A stretch of 33,645 nucleotides of DNA from CAZHGD01 sp964531735 (GCA_964531735.1 CAZHGD010000071.1:1-33645); one strand, 5' to 3'; shown: positions 17,720 through 25,562, numbered from the stretch's first letter. The notes: generated by a model not told the origin, from the letters alone. A program made the numbers and translations.

Positions 17720-17767
17720 GCCGGCGCTCAGGCGAGCCATACTGTCGCCGCCGACCGGAGGGTGGCG

Positions 17768-17956
17768 ATGCGGCTCGGGCTGCTGGCGTCGGCAGCGGTA
17801 GGGTGGCTGGCGCTGGTCGACAGCCCGACCCGATCGCGCGCGGCGGCGCTGCCGCAGGCGGCCCAGTCAGGGCCGGCCCTCCCGCCTTCAGCCGACCAAT
17901 GCTCGCGGGCAGCGATCATGACCGGGTGCTACCGGCCTCTCTTGGGCAGGAGCTGA
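17768..17956 (+). CDS. possible small secreted protein upstream of the sigma factor
   Basis: A 62-residue reading frame with a strong ribosome binding site (GGAGG, six bases before the ATG) and an N-terminus like a signal peptide (MRLGLLASAAVGWLALV), followed by a proline- and alanine-rich stretch. It ends three bases before the GTG start of the sigma-factor gene, so the two could be coupled. The third codon positions are G or C in the first half but not at the end, so the C-terminal part may not be under selection. I recognise no family. A decayed gene or chance are both possible. Confidence 0.35.
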   Translation: MRLGLLASAAVGWLALVDSPTRSRAAALPQAAQSGPALPPSADQCSRAAIMTGCYRPLLGRS

Positions 17957-17959
17957 GAC

Positions 17960-19384
17960 GTGACCACGAACCTGGCCGATGGCGCGCTGGTCGCCGCGGC
18001 CCGGCAAGGCGATGCGGCCGCCGCCAGTGAACTGGCGGAGCGCTACCGACCGGTGGCGTGTGCGGTGGCCCTGGCCGTGCTGGGTGACTGGGACGACGCC
18101 CAGGACGTGGCCCAAGACGCACTGCTGCTGGCGCACCGCCGCTTGGGCCAACTCCGTGAGGGAGAGCGCTATGCCGCCTGGCTGCGCCAGATCACCGGGC
18201 GCCTGGCCCAGCGCCGCTGGCGCCGCCGGCGGCCGACGATGGGTTGGGATGCCGTGGCGCCCGACCAGTGGCCAGCCGGCCGTGATCACGCCGATGACGT
18301 GACCACGGTCGTCAGCCTGACGGCGGCCCTCCAGCGTCTGCCCGCGGCCATTCGTCTGACCGCCGTGCTCCACTACACCGCGCAGCGGTCCGCCGCCGAC
18401 ATTGCGGACCTGCTGAGTGTGTCGCCCAACACGGTTCGTGGCCGCTTGGTAACGGCCCGCCGTCTGCTGTCGAAGGAGCTACTGCCGATGTTGTCGCAAC
18501 CCACTACGCTCAGCCGGCGCCCCGAACGCGTCACCGGCCTATACCACCGGGTCGACCAGGTGGACTTGCTGGAGGAGACGGGTGACCCGGCCACCGACGA
18601 TCTGCTGTTCGGGCTGGCGAACCTGGTTCGGTTGTCGCTCGGCGAGCACTTCGGCGCTTGCCTGCTGGTCCGCACGTGGGCCTCGCCGCACCTCCTGCCC
18701 TTGTGTTTCGTCCTCGCCGGCGAGCGTCCCTACGAGGCCTTCCGACAGCTCTGGTCCGTGGTTGTCCACGCCGGCTTCCTGGCCGGCACCCAGTGCCAGC
18801 TCGACCCGCTCTATGTCGGCGCCGAGGCACCGTTCCTGCAGGCTGGTAGTGACCCCGAGGCCCCCGGCTGGCCGTGCTGGCCCCTGATCCGCGCCGCGGT
18901 CAAGGACCATAGCCTGCTGCTCATGGGCCATGACTTCCGCCCTCGCATCGCGCTGCCGGCCGATCCCGATGAGCTGGTCCGCAATGCCGTGAGCCTGGCG
19001 GTCGGCAACCTGGCGCGGCGCCATCCCGACCGGCCGCCGGGCCAGCCATTGGCCGACCCGGCACCCGCCGCGGCCGACCGTGGCTACGGTGAGTGGTTGC
19101 CGGTGGCGCTGGCGGTCGACGGACTGGCCCGCGCAGCGGTGGCCATCACCAGCGGTGCCTTCCCGTTCGACCCAGCCACCGTGGCGGACCGGTTCGCCGC
19201 GTCGGTCGGCGGTCCATGGTCCGAGCTGGTCCGCGAGAACCACGAACTGCTCCATCGCCCGCTGGGCGCGCGCGAGCGCCGCCGTCGGTGGCTGTCCGCC
19301 TGCCGGCAGTTGGCTGCCGTCGACCAGTGGTTCGTGGGGCTGGTCGGCAGCAGTCGGTACGCGGACCTGTCGCCCGGCGCCTGA
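17960..19384 (+). CDS. ECF sigma factor fused to a degenerate nucleotidyltransferase-like domain
   Basis: A 474-residue protein without export signal. Residues 8-85 match ECF region 2 (LVAAARQGDAAAASELAERY, WDDAQDVAQDALLLAHRRL, AAWLRQI) and residues 115-175 match region 4 with its helix-turn-helix (ALQRLPAAIRLTAVLHY, SAADIADLLSVSPNTVRGRL). ECF factors usually stop near residue 180. Here about 300 more residues follow. They resemble the later part of AadA- or DUF4111-type nucleotidyltransferases (VKDHSLLLMGHDFRPRIALP, then the helical GEWLPVALAVDGLARAAVAI). The expected catalytic GSxxRG and paired Asp are not seen where they should lie (residues 215-250), so that part is probably a sensor or regulator. 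GTG start with AGGAG seven bases before. No anti-sigma gene is adjacent except perhaps the small upstream frame. The domain link is an inference from pattern only. Confidence 0.8.
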   Translation: MTTNLADGALVAAARQGDAAAASELAERYRPVACAVALAVLGDWDDAQDVAQDALLLAHRRLGQLREGERYAAWLRQITGRLAQRRWRRRRPTMGWDAVAPDQWPAGRDHADDVTTVVSLTAALQRLPAAIRLTAVLHYTAQRSAADIADLLSVSPNTVRGRLVTARRLLSKELLPMLSQPTTLSRRPERVTGLYHRVDQVDLLEETGDPATDDLLFGLANLVRLSLGEHFGACLLVRTWASPHLLPLCFVLAGERPYEAFRQLWSVVVHAGFLAGTQCQLDPLYVGAEAPFLQAGSDPEAPGWPCWPLIRAAVKDHSLLLMGHDFRPRIALPADPDELVRNAVSLAVGNLARRHPDRPPGQPLADPAPAAADRGYGEWLPVALAVDGLARAAVAITSGAFPFDPATVADRFAASVGGPWSELVRENHELLHRPLGARERRRRWLSACRQLAAVDQWFVGLVGSSRYADLSPGA

Positions 19385-19426
19385 GGCCGGGAGCAGGTCT
19401 GCCGGCCGGCAGCACGAACCAGCCGG

Positions 19427-19455
19427 TGGGGTCCGCGGCCGGCCTGCGGACCCCA
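19427..19455 (+). terminator. strong hairpin between the sigma-factor and WbsX-like genes
   Basis: Perfect ten-base arms TGGGGTCCGC (19427-19436) and GCGGACCCCA (19446-19455) enclose a nine-base loop. It ends 10 bases before the ribosome binding site of the next gene. It may end the sigma-factor transcript or act in the leader of the WbsX-like mRNA. There is no T-run after it. Confidence 0.5.
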
Positions 19456-19479
19456 TCGAGATAGCTAGGAGCCGAACGC

Positions 19480-20616
19480 ATGAGTTGGTCAGGCACTGGT
19501 CCGCGACCCGAGGTCGCCGTCGTCTACTACCCTCACTGGCACGTCTACGATCACGGGTCGTCGTGGCTGGGTGAGGGCTGGACCGAATGGCAGGGCATGG
19601 CGGCCGCCCTTCCGCGCTTCCCGGGCCACCGGCAACCGCTCGAGTGCACGTGGGGCGCATTCGACGAGAGCGATCCGGCCTGGGTGGCGCGCGAGATCGA
19701 CCTGGCGGCCGACCACGGCATCGACGTGTTTCTCTACGACTGGTACTGGTACAGCGGCGTGCGGAACATGGAGGAGGCGCTGGAGCAGGGCTTCCTGCAG
19801 GCGCCGAACCGCGACCGGCTCAAGTTCTGCCTGATGTGGGCCAACCACGACCGCCGCAACCAGTTCTGTCCCGAGCACACGCCGGCGCGCAATGTCTGGC
19901 TGCCATCGCGCCACTCGCCCCGTGACCTCGACCGCGTGATCGACTACTGCAGCGAGCACTACTTCAGCCAGCCGAACTACTGGCGCGTCGCCGGCGGGCT
20001 GTACCTGAGCATCTTCGAACCGGTCCGCATGGTCGCGGAGCTGGGCGGGCCAGCCGCCACCCGCGCGATCTTCGCGGCCATCGACCGCCGCCTGGACCAG
20101 GCCGGCCTGCCACCGATCCATTGGAACGGCATGTCGTGGTCGCCCACCCATCTGCCGGCCCTCACCGAAGCCGGCTTCGCCAGCGTCGGCAGCTACAACA
20201 TCGCCAGCGCCGGACAGGCCGGCGACGACGGCACCGAGCCCTACGAAGCCGTGATGGCCGCGCACCTCACCCGCTGGGCGCAGATGAGCAGCGGCACGCT
20301 GCCTTACGTGCCGGTGGCGACCATGGGTTGGGACGCCTCGCCGCGCTGCCGCGCCGACGTGCCCTGGCCGTTCCCACAGATCGACGGACGGCACCATTAC
20401 CCCTACGTCCCGGTGGTGGTGGGCAACACACCCGAGCGGTTCGAGCAGCTCCTGCGCGACGCGGCCGCCCACGTCGACCAGGCGCCGATCCGGCCCCCGG
20501 CGGTCTTGCTCTACGCCTGGAACGAATGGACCGAAGGTGGTTACCTGCTGCCCGAACGCCACACCGGCACAGCCTACCTCGAAGCGGTCAAGGCGGTCTT
20601 CGGCGTGAGGTCCTGA
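19480..20616 (+). CDS. WbsX/GH99-like glycoside hydrolase
   Basis: A 378-residue protein of the GH99-like (WbsX) family, with a TIM barrel related to endo-alpha-mannosidases. Family signatures are YYPHWH (residues 16-21), GEGWTEW (31-37), FDESDPAWVAREIDLAADHG, DVFLYDWYWYSG and the C-terminal YAWNEWTEGGYLLPE. WbsX proteins are often found in O-antigen or other surface-polysaccharide clusters, and no activity is proven for most of them. There is no signal peptide, so this one acts in the cytoplasm. The start ATG has TAGGAG eight bases upstream. It follows the sigma-factor gene on the same strand after a strong hairpin and is convergent with the GH29-like gene. Confidence 0.85.
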   Translation: MSWSGTGPRPEVAVVYYPHWHVYDHGSSWLGEGWTEWQGMAAALPRFPGHRQPLECTWGAFDESDPAWVAREIDLAADHGIDVFLYDWYWYSGVRNMEEALEQGFLQAPNRDRLKFCLMWANHDRRNQFCPEHTPARNVWLPSRHSPRDLDRVIDYCSEHYFSQPNYWRVAGGLYLSIFEPVRMVAELGGPAATRAIFAAIDRRLDQAGLPPIHWNGMSWSPTHLPALTEAGFASVGSYNIASAGQAGDDGTEPYEAVMAAHLTRWAQMSSGTLPYVPVATMGWDASPRCRADVPWPFPQIDGRHHYPYVPVVVGNTPERFEQLLRDAAAHVDQAPIRPPAVLLYAWNEWTEGGYLLPERHTGTAYLEAVKAVFGVRS

Positions 20617-20660
20617 CGGCTGAGCGAGCGGCGCAGCGCCTGGCCGACACCCGCCCGCAC

Positions 20661-20691
20661 CAAGCCACCGCGCGGTTCGCGGCGTGGCTTG
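20661..20691 (+). terminator. bidirectional terminator-like hairpin
   Basis: Perfect arms CAAGCCA (20661-20667) and TGGCTTG (20685-20691) continue inward as CCGCG/CGCGG with a CGGTT loop and a two-base bulge. It lies between the convergent WbsX-like and GH29-like genes and could stop both transcripts. There is no T-run. Confidence 0.5.
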
Positions 20692-20750
20692 ACGAGTCGC
20701 TGCCGGCGCGCCCGGCGCGGTGCCGGTCGGTGTGGGCGTTGCGCGCTCGC

Positions 20751-21725
20751 TTACCGCAGTAAAGCGAGCTGCCGCCGGAACGCATCAGGAATGGTGCCGT
20801 CGCGGTGCGTCGGCACGTCCCAGGAGATGACCCCTTCCAGCGCGTTGACCGCCTTGGTGTACCCGATCACCAGCTCATCGGGCAAGCGCGGCTCGCCCTG
20901 GCCCCAGTACTCACCCAGGAAGGTCAGCAGATGGTACTGCGCGCCATCGACATAGCGCCCGAGCGGTCGATGGCGGAAGGCCACCGGGAAGGCGTCGGCC
21001 ACCTCGCCGGCGGTGTAGTCCTCGAACTCCGTGGCGCACACCACCGGCACCTTCACCCCGGGGTTGAACGCCACCAGGCTGTTGGGATTGCCGGCCTTGG
21101 CCGAGGCCGCGAAGCTCGCGAAGTTCGGCTCGTCGGTGTGGCGGTACATGCGGTCGGCGTGGTAGCAACCGTCGAACCACCAGCCGCTGACGTTGCCGCC
21201 CCAGCGGCACGACCATTCGCGGATGACCGCCTGCCAGCGGCGCTGGAACTCGCTCAGCCGGGTGTCGATGCCCTCGTCGGCCAGGTACCGGCCCGGCTTG
21301 AGCTGCCAGGCACTGGCGTCCCAGTGCGGCGTGCACTTCAGGCCCTCCACCGCTTGCCGGTCATAGGCCGCCGCGTGGCTGGGCAGGTAGACCATGGTCC
21401 GGATGCCGCGCGCCACCAGCGCCGCGCTGAGATCGGCGATCAGATCGCGGCGCGCCAGCCGGCTCGGCTGACGGCCGACATACCCGTCGTAGGTGGCGTT
21501 GGGCGACAGGTAGTAGCCGGAGTTCTGGCCCAGGGTGAGGCAGAAGTAGCCGGCGCCCACCTCGGCCAGTTGGCTGGCCAGCCGCTCCACGTCGAAGCCG
21601 TCGATGCTCCGGTTCCAGTCGTCGATCGGCAGATCAGTGCCCCGCGGCGCACTGGCCACGTCGGCCAGGAAGTGCACGAACACGCCCCACCGGGCATCGC
21701 GGAACCAGTCAGTGTTAGCACGCAT
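20751..21725 (-). CDS. alpha-L-fucosidase-like (GH29 superfamily) protein
   Basis: A 324-residue TIM-barrel protein that resembles GH29 fucosidases. The N-terminus WFRDARWGVFVHFLAD parallels the usual WF-KFGIFIHWG start, and GYFCLTLGQNSGYYLSP takes the place of the TAKHHDGF strand. VSGWWFDGCY holds the likely nucleophile Asp185. The paired His of normal GH29 enzymes is missing from that second motif, and the C-terminal sandwich domain is absent, so the substrate may not be fucose. There is no signal peptide. I place the start at the ATG at 21725, with TAGGGAG seven bases upstream; an in-frame start nine codons earlier overlaps this site. The 16-bp REP-like repeat begins 22 bases upstream of the start. 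Confidence 0.75.
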   Translation of the reverse strand: MRANTDWFRDARWGVFVHFLADVASAPRGTDLPIDDWNRSIDGFDVERLASQLAEVGAGYFCLTLGQNSGYYLSPNATYDGYVGRQPSRLARRDLIADLSAALVARGIRTMVYLPSHAAAYDRQAVEGLKCTPHWDASAWQLKPGRYLADEGIDTRLSEFQRRWQAVIREWSCRWGGNVSGWWFDGCYHADRMYRHTDEPNFASFAASAKAGNPNSLVAFNPGVKVPVVCATEFEDYTAGEVADAFPVAFRHRPLGRYVDGAQYHLLTFLGEYWGQGEPRLPDELVIGYTKAVNALEGVISWDVPTHRDGTIPDAFRRQLALLR

Positions 21726-21747
21726 CGGCGGACTCCCTATCGAAAAA

Positions 21748-21763
21748 CGCACCTGACCCCATT
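21748..21763. repeat. 16-bp dispersed repeat, copy 2 (REP-like)
   Basis: Identical to 16639-16654 (CGCACCTGACCCCATT). On the reverse strand it lies just upstream of the GH29-like gene and is followed by a run of five T. It sits between that gene and an orphan truncated gene fragment, which suggests a past rearrangement here. Confidence 0.6.
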
Positions 21764-21772
21764 AATCGGGTG

Positions 21773-21799
21773 CCCGCCGGCGGCAGATCGGCCGGCGGG
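21773..21799 (-). terminator. hairpin between the truncated fragment and the GH29-like gene
   Basis: Perfect nine-base arms CCCGCCGGC (21773-21781) and GCCGGCGGG (21791-21799) enclose a nine-base loop. It lies 20 bases past the stop codon of the leftward truncated fragment and could end that transcript. Confidence 0.45.
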
Positions 21800-21819
21800 G
21801 TCGGCGTGCAAGTGCCGAG

Positions 21820-22047
21820 CTAGCTGCCGGTGCCCGGCACCTGCTGCCCGTCAGTCCGGAGCGGCAGGTCCACCTGGCATCGCCGCGCCACGTAGTGCCG
21901 CAGGTCGGCGGCGGCAGCAGCGAGTGGGGCCGGCGCGGCGGCCGGCAGCACGACCGTCACGCGCGCCTGGCCGTCGACGGCCAACCGTAGCGGCGCCGCA
22001 CAGGCGGCCCCAGCCGGCAGAGCGAGCAGCCCGGTGAGCGCGCGCAT
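21820..22047 (-). pseudogene. truncated secreted protein, N-terminal fragment of a GH67N/DUF4838-like protein
   Basis: A 75-residue reading frame with a ribosome binding site (GGAG, seven bases before the ATG) and a signal peptide (MRALTGLLALPAGAACA). The mature part, VDGQARVTVVLPAAAPAPLA then AAAADLRHYVARRCQVDLPL, is the typical opening strand-helix of the alpha-glucuronidase N-terminal or DUF4838-associated module, which normally precedes several hundred more residues. Here the frame ends after QQVPGTGS, and no continuation appears in any frame before the GH29-like gene. I infer a gene whose 3' part was deleted, perhaps together with insertion of the nearby 16-bp repeat. A real small secreted protein is less likely. 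Confidence 0.6.
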
Positions 22048-22104
22048 GTCGGTGCTCCGGCGGCGGTTTGGCGGCCGGCAGCCGGCTTCCTGCCGAGAAT
22101 TCCT

Positions 22105-22132
22105 TTGGCCATGGGCACGAGTGGACTATAAT
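22105..22132 (+). promoter_or_regulatory. promoter of the membrane-anchored protein
   Basis: A perfect -10 box TATAAT (22127-22132) is preceded after 16 bases by TTGGCC (22105-22110), four of six matches to the -35 consensus. The transcript would start near 22139, about 33 bases before the start codon. TATAAT is rare in this GC-rich sequence. Confidence 0.65.
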
Positions 22133-22171
22133 GGCCTCGGTCACGATCCCGCCGGTGCGGGAGGGTCGCTC

Positions 22172-22660
22172 ATGTCGCGAACGAGTGGTGGCAGCCAGAA
22201 CAGGGATCGCTTCTGGATCCAGGCGATGGTCGCCGTGGTCATCCTGATGGTGTTCACGGTGGCGATCCAGCAGTGGCACGCCTCGCGGCCACCGGCCATT
22301 CGGCTGGGCACCGTGTTGGTCCAGGTGGAACGCCAGGGCAACCAGGTGCTGCTGCCGCTGGTCAAGGCGCCCCAACTGGCCACCGACGGCGCGGTGGTCG
22401 CGATCAACGCCAGCCCCCTGGAGCTGTTCGTGGTCCGCGTCAGCGAGACCAACTTCGTGGTCTGGGACATGACCACCACGGAGAAGCGCCGCATCCGCTA
22501 CGATTCGGGCCGGGGCATCTTCGTCGACCAGCGCGACGACAAGGTCGGCTTCTCCATCTCGACCGGCGAACCGCTGTCGGCTGACGTCAAGGACCGCCTC
22601 CGCAAGTACCTCAGCCGCACCGCCAGCGGCGTGGTCGAGATCACCTTGCAGTTGCAGTGA
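22172..22660 (+). CDS. membrane-anchored protein of unknown function
   Basis: A 162-residue protein with a short charged N-terminus, one transmembrane segment (about residues 14-33, containing IQAMVAVVILMVFTVAI) and a soluble C-terminal part that should lie outside the membrane. The soluble part is beta-rich (VLVQVERQGNQVLLPLV, NFVVWDMTTTEKRRIRYDS) and ends VVEITLQLQ. I recognise no family. The start is the ATG at 22172, with GGGAGGG six bases before; the frame is open further upstream, but the promoter lies there. The gene has its own promoter and is convergent with the DUF1015 gene, with a two-hairpin repeat between them. Confidence 0.75.
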   Translation: MSRTSGGSQNRDRFWIQAMVAVVILMVFTVAIQQWHASRPPAIRLGTVLVQVERQGNQVLLPLVKAPQLATDGAVVAINASPLELFVVRVSETNFVVWDMTTTEKRRIRYDSGRGIFVDQRDDKVGFSISTGEPLSADVKDRLRKYLSRTASGVVEITLQLQ

Positions 22661-22698
22661 GCTGACTCAGGGGCCGTTGCGGTCGCCGTGGCGCCGCC

Positions 22699-22838
22699 AA
22701 GCAGCGTACCGGTGACGTTGTCACGTAGGGGCGACCCGTGTGGTCGCCTTGCGGCGGGCCACCAAGCAACTGCCGGTTAGCGACAGGGCGGGCACAAGGC
22801 CCGCCTACCGGACAGGATCTCCGGACGGCTGCTCAGTC
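22699..22838. repeat. two-hairpin intergenic repeat, copy A
   Basis: About 140 bases align to 29054-29197 with mostly small substitutions and a few short gaps. Shared blocks include GGGCCACCAAGC, ACAGGGCGGGCAC and TACCGGACAGGATCTCC. It holds two perfect hairpins: GGCGACC/GGTCGCC (22730-22748, five-base loop) and GGCGGGC/GCCCGCC (22787-22805, five-base loop). It fills the gap between convergent genes and its right end contains the DUF1015 stop codon. No protein is encoded, so it looks like a MITE-like or REP-like palindromic element that may now serve as a terminator. Confidence 0.8.
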
Positions 22839-24116
22839 GCGCAACGGGTACATGACCAGCCCGGTGAGTGCCTTCGGATAGAAGTAGGTGCTCTTCTGCG
22901 GCATCAGTTCGCCGTGACCGGCCACTTCCAGCACGCTGTCGAGCGGCGTGGCCCGCAGCAGGAAGGCCACCTCGGCCCCGCGGGCGATGGCTTCCACCGC
23001 TTCGCCGGCCCGGTGCACGTACTGGATCTCGGCCGAGCCGAACGACGGCTCGACCACCTCGGGCAGCACCAACTGGTGGAGCAGCGAGACATTGAGCAGC
23101 CGTAGCGTGCTCGAGGCCTCGGGCAGCTTCTCGGCCAACAGGTCGGACCGCCGCGGCCGCAACGCGCCGACTTCGTCACCCACCAGCAGGCCGAGGGCCG
23201 ACAGCGGCTCGCCGTCAATCCAGCGTTCCAGCGCGGCCCCGTCGCGCGGGTCGACGTCGGCGGGTTGCCAGTCGAACCACGGCGCCAGTGCGCGGCGGAG
23301 CGCCTCGGGCTCAAAGCCGGTCAGGCCGCGCAGGATGCGGTGCGTGGGCATCACGCGCAAGCCGCTGTCGCCCGAGCCGACGCAGACCATGGTGGTGTAG
23401 CGCGCCGGATGGTCGTCGGGCAGCGGCTCGGCTTCTTCCAGCCAGCGTTGGTAGCGTAGCGCGGTCTCGTAGCGGTGGTGCCCGTCGGCGATGTAGAGCG
23501 GGCGCTCGGCCATGCCGGCGGTGACCGCTTCGAGCACGTCGGGATCGGTCTCCAGCCAGACGCGGTTCACCACGCCGTCGCGGCCGGTGACGCACATGTC
23601 CGGCGCCCGCTGGCAGGTCGCGGCGAACTGCCCCATCACCTCGGCGGCCGGATCGGGATAGAGCCCCAGCACTTGGCTCAGGTTGCAGCGGGTGGCCACC
23701 GTCAGGTTGAACCGGTCTTCCTTGGGCCCGCTGAACGTTCGCTCGTGCGGGTAGACGCCCTGGCCGAGTGGCACCAGGCGCAGGCGGGTCACGAACGACC
23801 GCCGCGTGATCTGCTCGCCAAGCCAGTCGTAGACCTGCTCGTAGACGTAGAAGGCCGGCGACGAGTCGCGCTGGAGGATCTCGGCATCGCGCCACTGACC
23901 CAGCAACCGGGCCGCCGTGCGGTAGCGGTTGTCGGCCGCGTTCAGGTCGGTCGTGGCCGGATTGAGGTCGAGGTGGACGATGTTGTACGGGTCGGCGCAG
24001 AGCTCGCGTTGCAGCTCGGCGTCGATCACGTCGTACGGCGGCGCGGTCACGGCCTCGAGGCTCGCAACCTTCGCTGCGTTGTAGCGGAGTGCGCGGAACG
24101 GCTCACAGGTGGCCAT
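22833..24116 (-). CDS. DUF1015 (COG4198) family protein
   Basis: A 427-residue cytoplasmic protein of an uncharacterised but widespread family. Signatures in order are TAPPYDVI (residues 24-31), YPHERTFSGPKEDR, YIADGHHRYETALRY and the terminal MPQKSTYFYPK. The DGHHR motif also occurs in ParB/Srx-fold kinases such as the archaeal serine kinase SerK, so a nucleotide-dependent kinase activity is possible; this is an inference. The length is normal for the family. The stop codon falls inside repeat copy A. Upstream is only a 60-base gap to the 3' end of the GH-A hydrolase gene on the same strand, so the two could be co-transcribed. Confidence 0.9.
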   Translation of the reverse strand: MATCEPFRALRYNAAKVASLEAVTAPPYDVIDAELQRELCADPYNIVHLDLNPATTDLNAADNRYRTAARLLGQWRDAEILQRDSSPAFYVYEQVYDWLGEQITRRSFVTRLRLVPLGQGVYPHERTFSGPKEDRFNLTVATRCNLSQVLGLYPDPAAEVMGQFAATCQRAPDMCVTGRDGVVNRVWLETDPDVLEAVTAGMAERPLYIADGHHRYETALRYQRWLEEAEPLPDDHPARYTTMVCVGSGDSGLRVMPTHRILRGLTGFEPEALRRALAPWFDWQPADVDPRDGAALERWIDGEPLSALGLLVGDEVGALRPRRSDLLAEKLPEASSTLRLLNVSLLHQLVLPEVVEPSFGSAEIQYVHRAGEAVEAIARGAEVAFLLRATPLDSVLEVAGHGELMPQKSTYFYPKALTGLVMYPLRD

Positions 24117-24176
24117 GACGGGAGTCTATCATCGGCCTCGGGGCCGGTCAACGCCGACTGACACCGCGGCGCCGGC

Positions 24177-25529
24177 TTACTGCCAGGGCAGGTCGTCGGT
24201 GCTGGTCTGCCGGACCAGGTCGATGCGCACCGGGTAGCCCCACCGGCCGGCGACCTGATGGAAGCGCAGGATCTGCGGGGCGTCGGTCACCGGCACGCTG
24301 GCCAGGCTGACCTCACCCACCTTGACCGTGGTGCGCACCGCCGCGAAGTTGTCCTCGGCGGGCACAGGCAGCCAGTAGCAGAGCTTGCGCGCCGGGACCG
24401 GTCCGCGCGGGTCATCGTACAGGTACCACTTCACGCGCGGGTCGCCGAACGCCACCGGCGCAGCCGAGCGCACGCAGGCGCCATCGAGCTGCGAGTAGAG
24501 CGATTGGAGCGCGATGTAGGCCGGCTTCGGCGTGTTGTCGGTGTGGACGATGCCGAAGTGGTTCTCGAGGTGCCAAAGCGGGTAAGGCCGGTCCACATAG
24601 CGCTCGCGCAGGAGGAAGTAGACCGCGCAGTCGAGGCCGAGGGCGAAGTCCTGGAGCTGCTGGCGGAGCGCGAACTTCGCTTGCGTGTGCTCGCAGATGC
24701 TGCCGTCGGGCGTCGTGCTCCAGCCCACCTCGGTCACCGCGATCGGCTTGCCCGGCGCCAGTTGCCGCAGCTTGCCGATCTGCCCTTCGTAGGTCGTGTA
24801 GCCGACGCCCGGCCGACCCTCGAAGGTGCTGGGATGCTCTGGGATGTTCCGCGGGCTGTAGCCCTGGCGGTAGGGGTGGACGGACACGCCGTCGACCACG
24901 TCCAGCAGCCCGGCCTTCAGGCACCGGGCCAGCCACGGAAACGGCTGCTCCTCCATCAGTTGCAGCATCGCGCTCTCGGGCCCGTAGAGCCGGCAGTCGG
25001 GCGCCACCTCGTCGCGCACCCGTTTGACCGCGGCCAGCCGCTCGACGTACTGCTCCGGCATCACCGCCGGCTTGGTGTGGTCGTTGTTGGTGGGCTGGTT
25101 CGGCTCGTTGAGGAACGACCAGTGCCTGATGCGCCGGCCGTAGTTGCTCAGCGCCTGCCGCCAGAGCACCGGGTCGGGGCTGGCCAGAATGCACCGCACC
25201 TGAATGCCGGCCCGACCGCAGGCGTCCAGCCACATGTTGAGCCGGCGGTCCTTGGCGTCGGGCAGCGAGCCGTGGATGTTGTGCATGACCACGGTCTTCA
25301 CGCCCAGCTTGCGCATGGTCTCGATCACGCCGGCGTCGTCGTTCTCGCCATGCACCTCGAACGAGGTCAGCGTGGCGAACGGCGAAGCGGCGATCTCATT
25401 GCTGGGCCGCGCCAGGCGCAGGTCGATCTTGGCCTTGACGTCGGCGGGCAGTTCGCGGAACGTCGCGGCGCCGGCGGCCGAGACGGCCAGCAGGGCCAGC
25501 GCGGCACCGACGGTCTGGGCAGCCAGCAT
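24177..25529 (-). CDS. secreted clan GH-A glycoside hydrolase (GH39/GH5-like)
   Basis: A 450-residue exported protein. Residues 1-22 are a signal peptide. The rest is a TIM barrel with the two catalytic glutamates of clan GH-A: Glu142 in FLNEPNQP (acid/base) and Glu267 in VTEVGWST (nucleophile). Supporting motifs are HNIHGS, VDGVSVHPYRQGY (His218, Tyr220) and YPLWHLENHFGIVH. The C-terminal ~100 residues are beta-rich and may be an accessory domain. The pattern resembles GH39 and GH5-like xylosidases or mannanases; the substrate is not readable. The start codon is well supported by a near-perfect GGAGGTGAT site; the frame stays open 176 codons further upstream but that part is antisense to the heparinase-family gene. 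It is divergent from that gene. Confidence 0.85.
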   Translation of the reverse strand: MLAAQTVGAALALLAVSAAGAATFRELPADVKAKIDLRLARPSNEIAASPFATLTSFEVHGENDDAGVIETMRKLGVKTVVMHNIHGSLPDAKDRRLNMWLDACGRAGIQVRCILASPDPVLWRQALSNYGRRIRHWSFLNEPNQPTNNDHTKPAVMPEQYVERLAAVKRVRDEVAPDCRLYGPESAMLQLMEEQPFPWLARCLKAGLLDVVDGVSVHPYRQGYSPRNIPEHPSTFEGRPGVGYTTYEGQIGKLRQLAPGKPIAVTEVGWSTTPDGSICEHTQAKFALRQQLQDFALGLDCAVYFLLRERYVDRPYPLWHLENHFGIVHTDNTPKPAYIALQSLYSQLDGACVRSAAPVAFGDPRVKWYLYDDPRGPVPARKLCYWLPVPAEDNFAAVRTTVKVGEVSLASVPVTDAPQILRFHQVAGRWGYPVRIDLVRQTSTDDLPWQ

Positions 25530-25540
25530 GATCACCTCCC

Positions 25541-25562
25541 GCTGGCGACAGGACCCGCCAGC
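25541..25562 (-). promoter_or_regulatory. inverted repeat at the 5' end of the GH-A hydrolase mRNA
   Basis: Perfect seven-base arms GCTGGCG (25541-25547) and CGCCAGC (25556-25562) surround eight bases. It begins at the expected transcription start and ends next to the strong ribosome binding site, so it may be an operator or a leader stem-loop that protects or regulates the mRNA. Confidence 0.4.
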
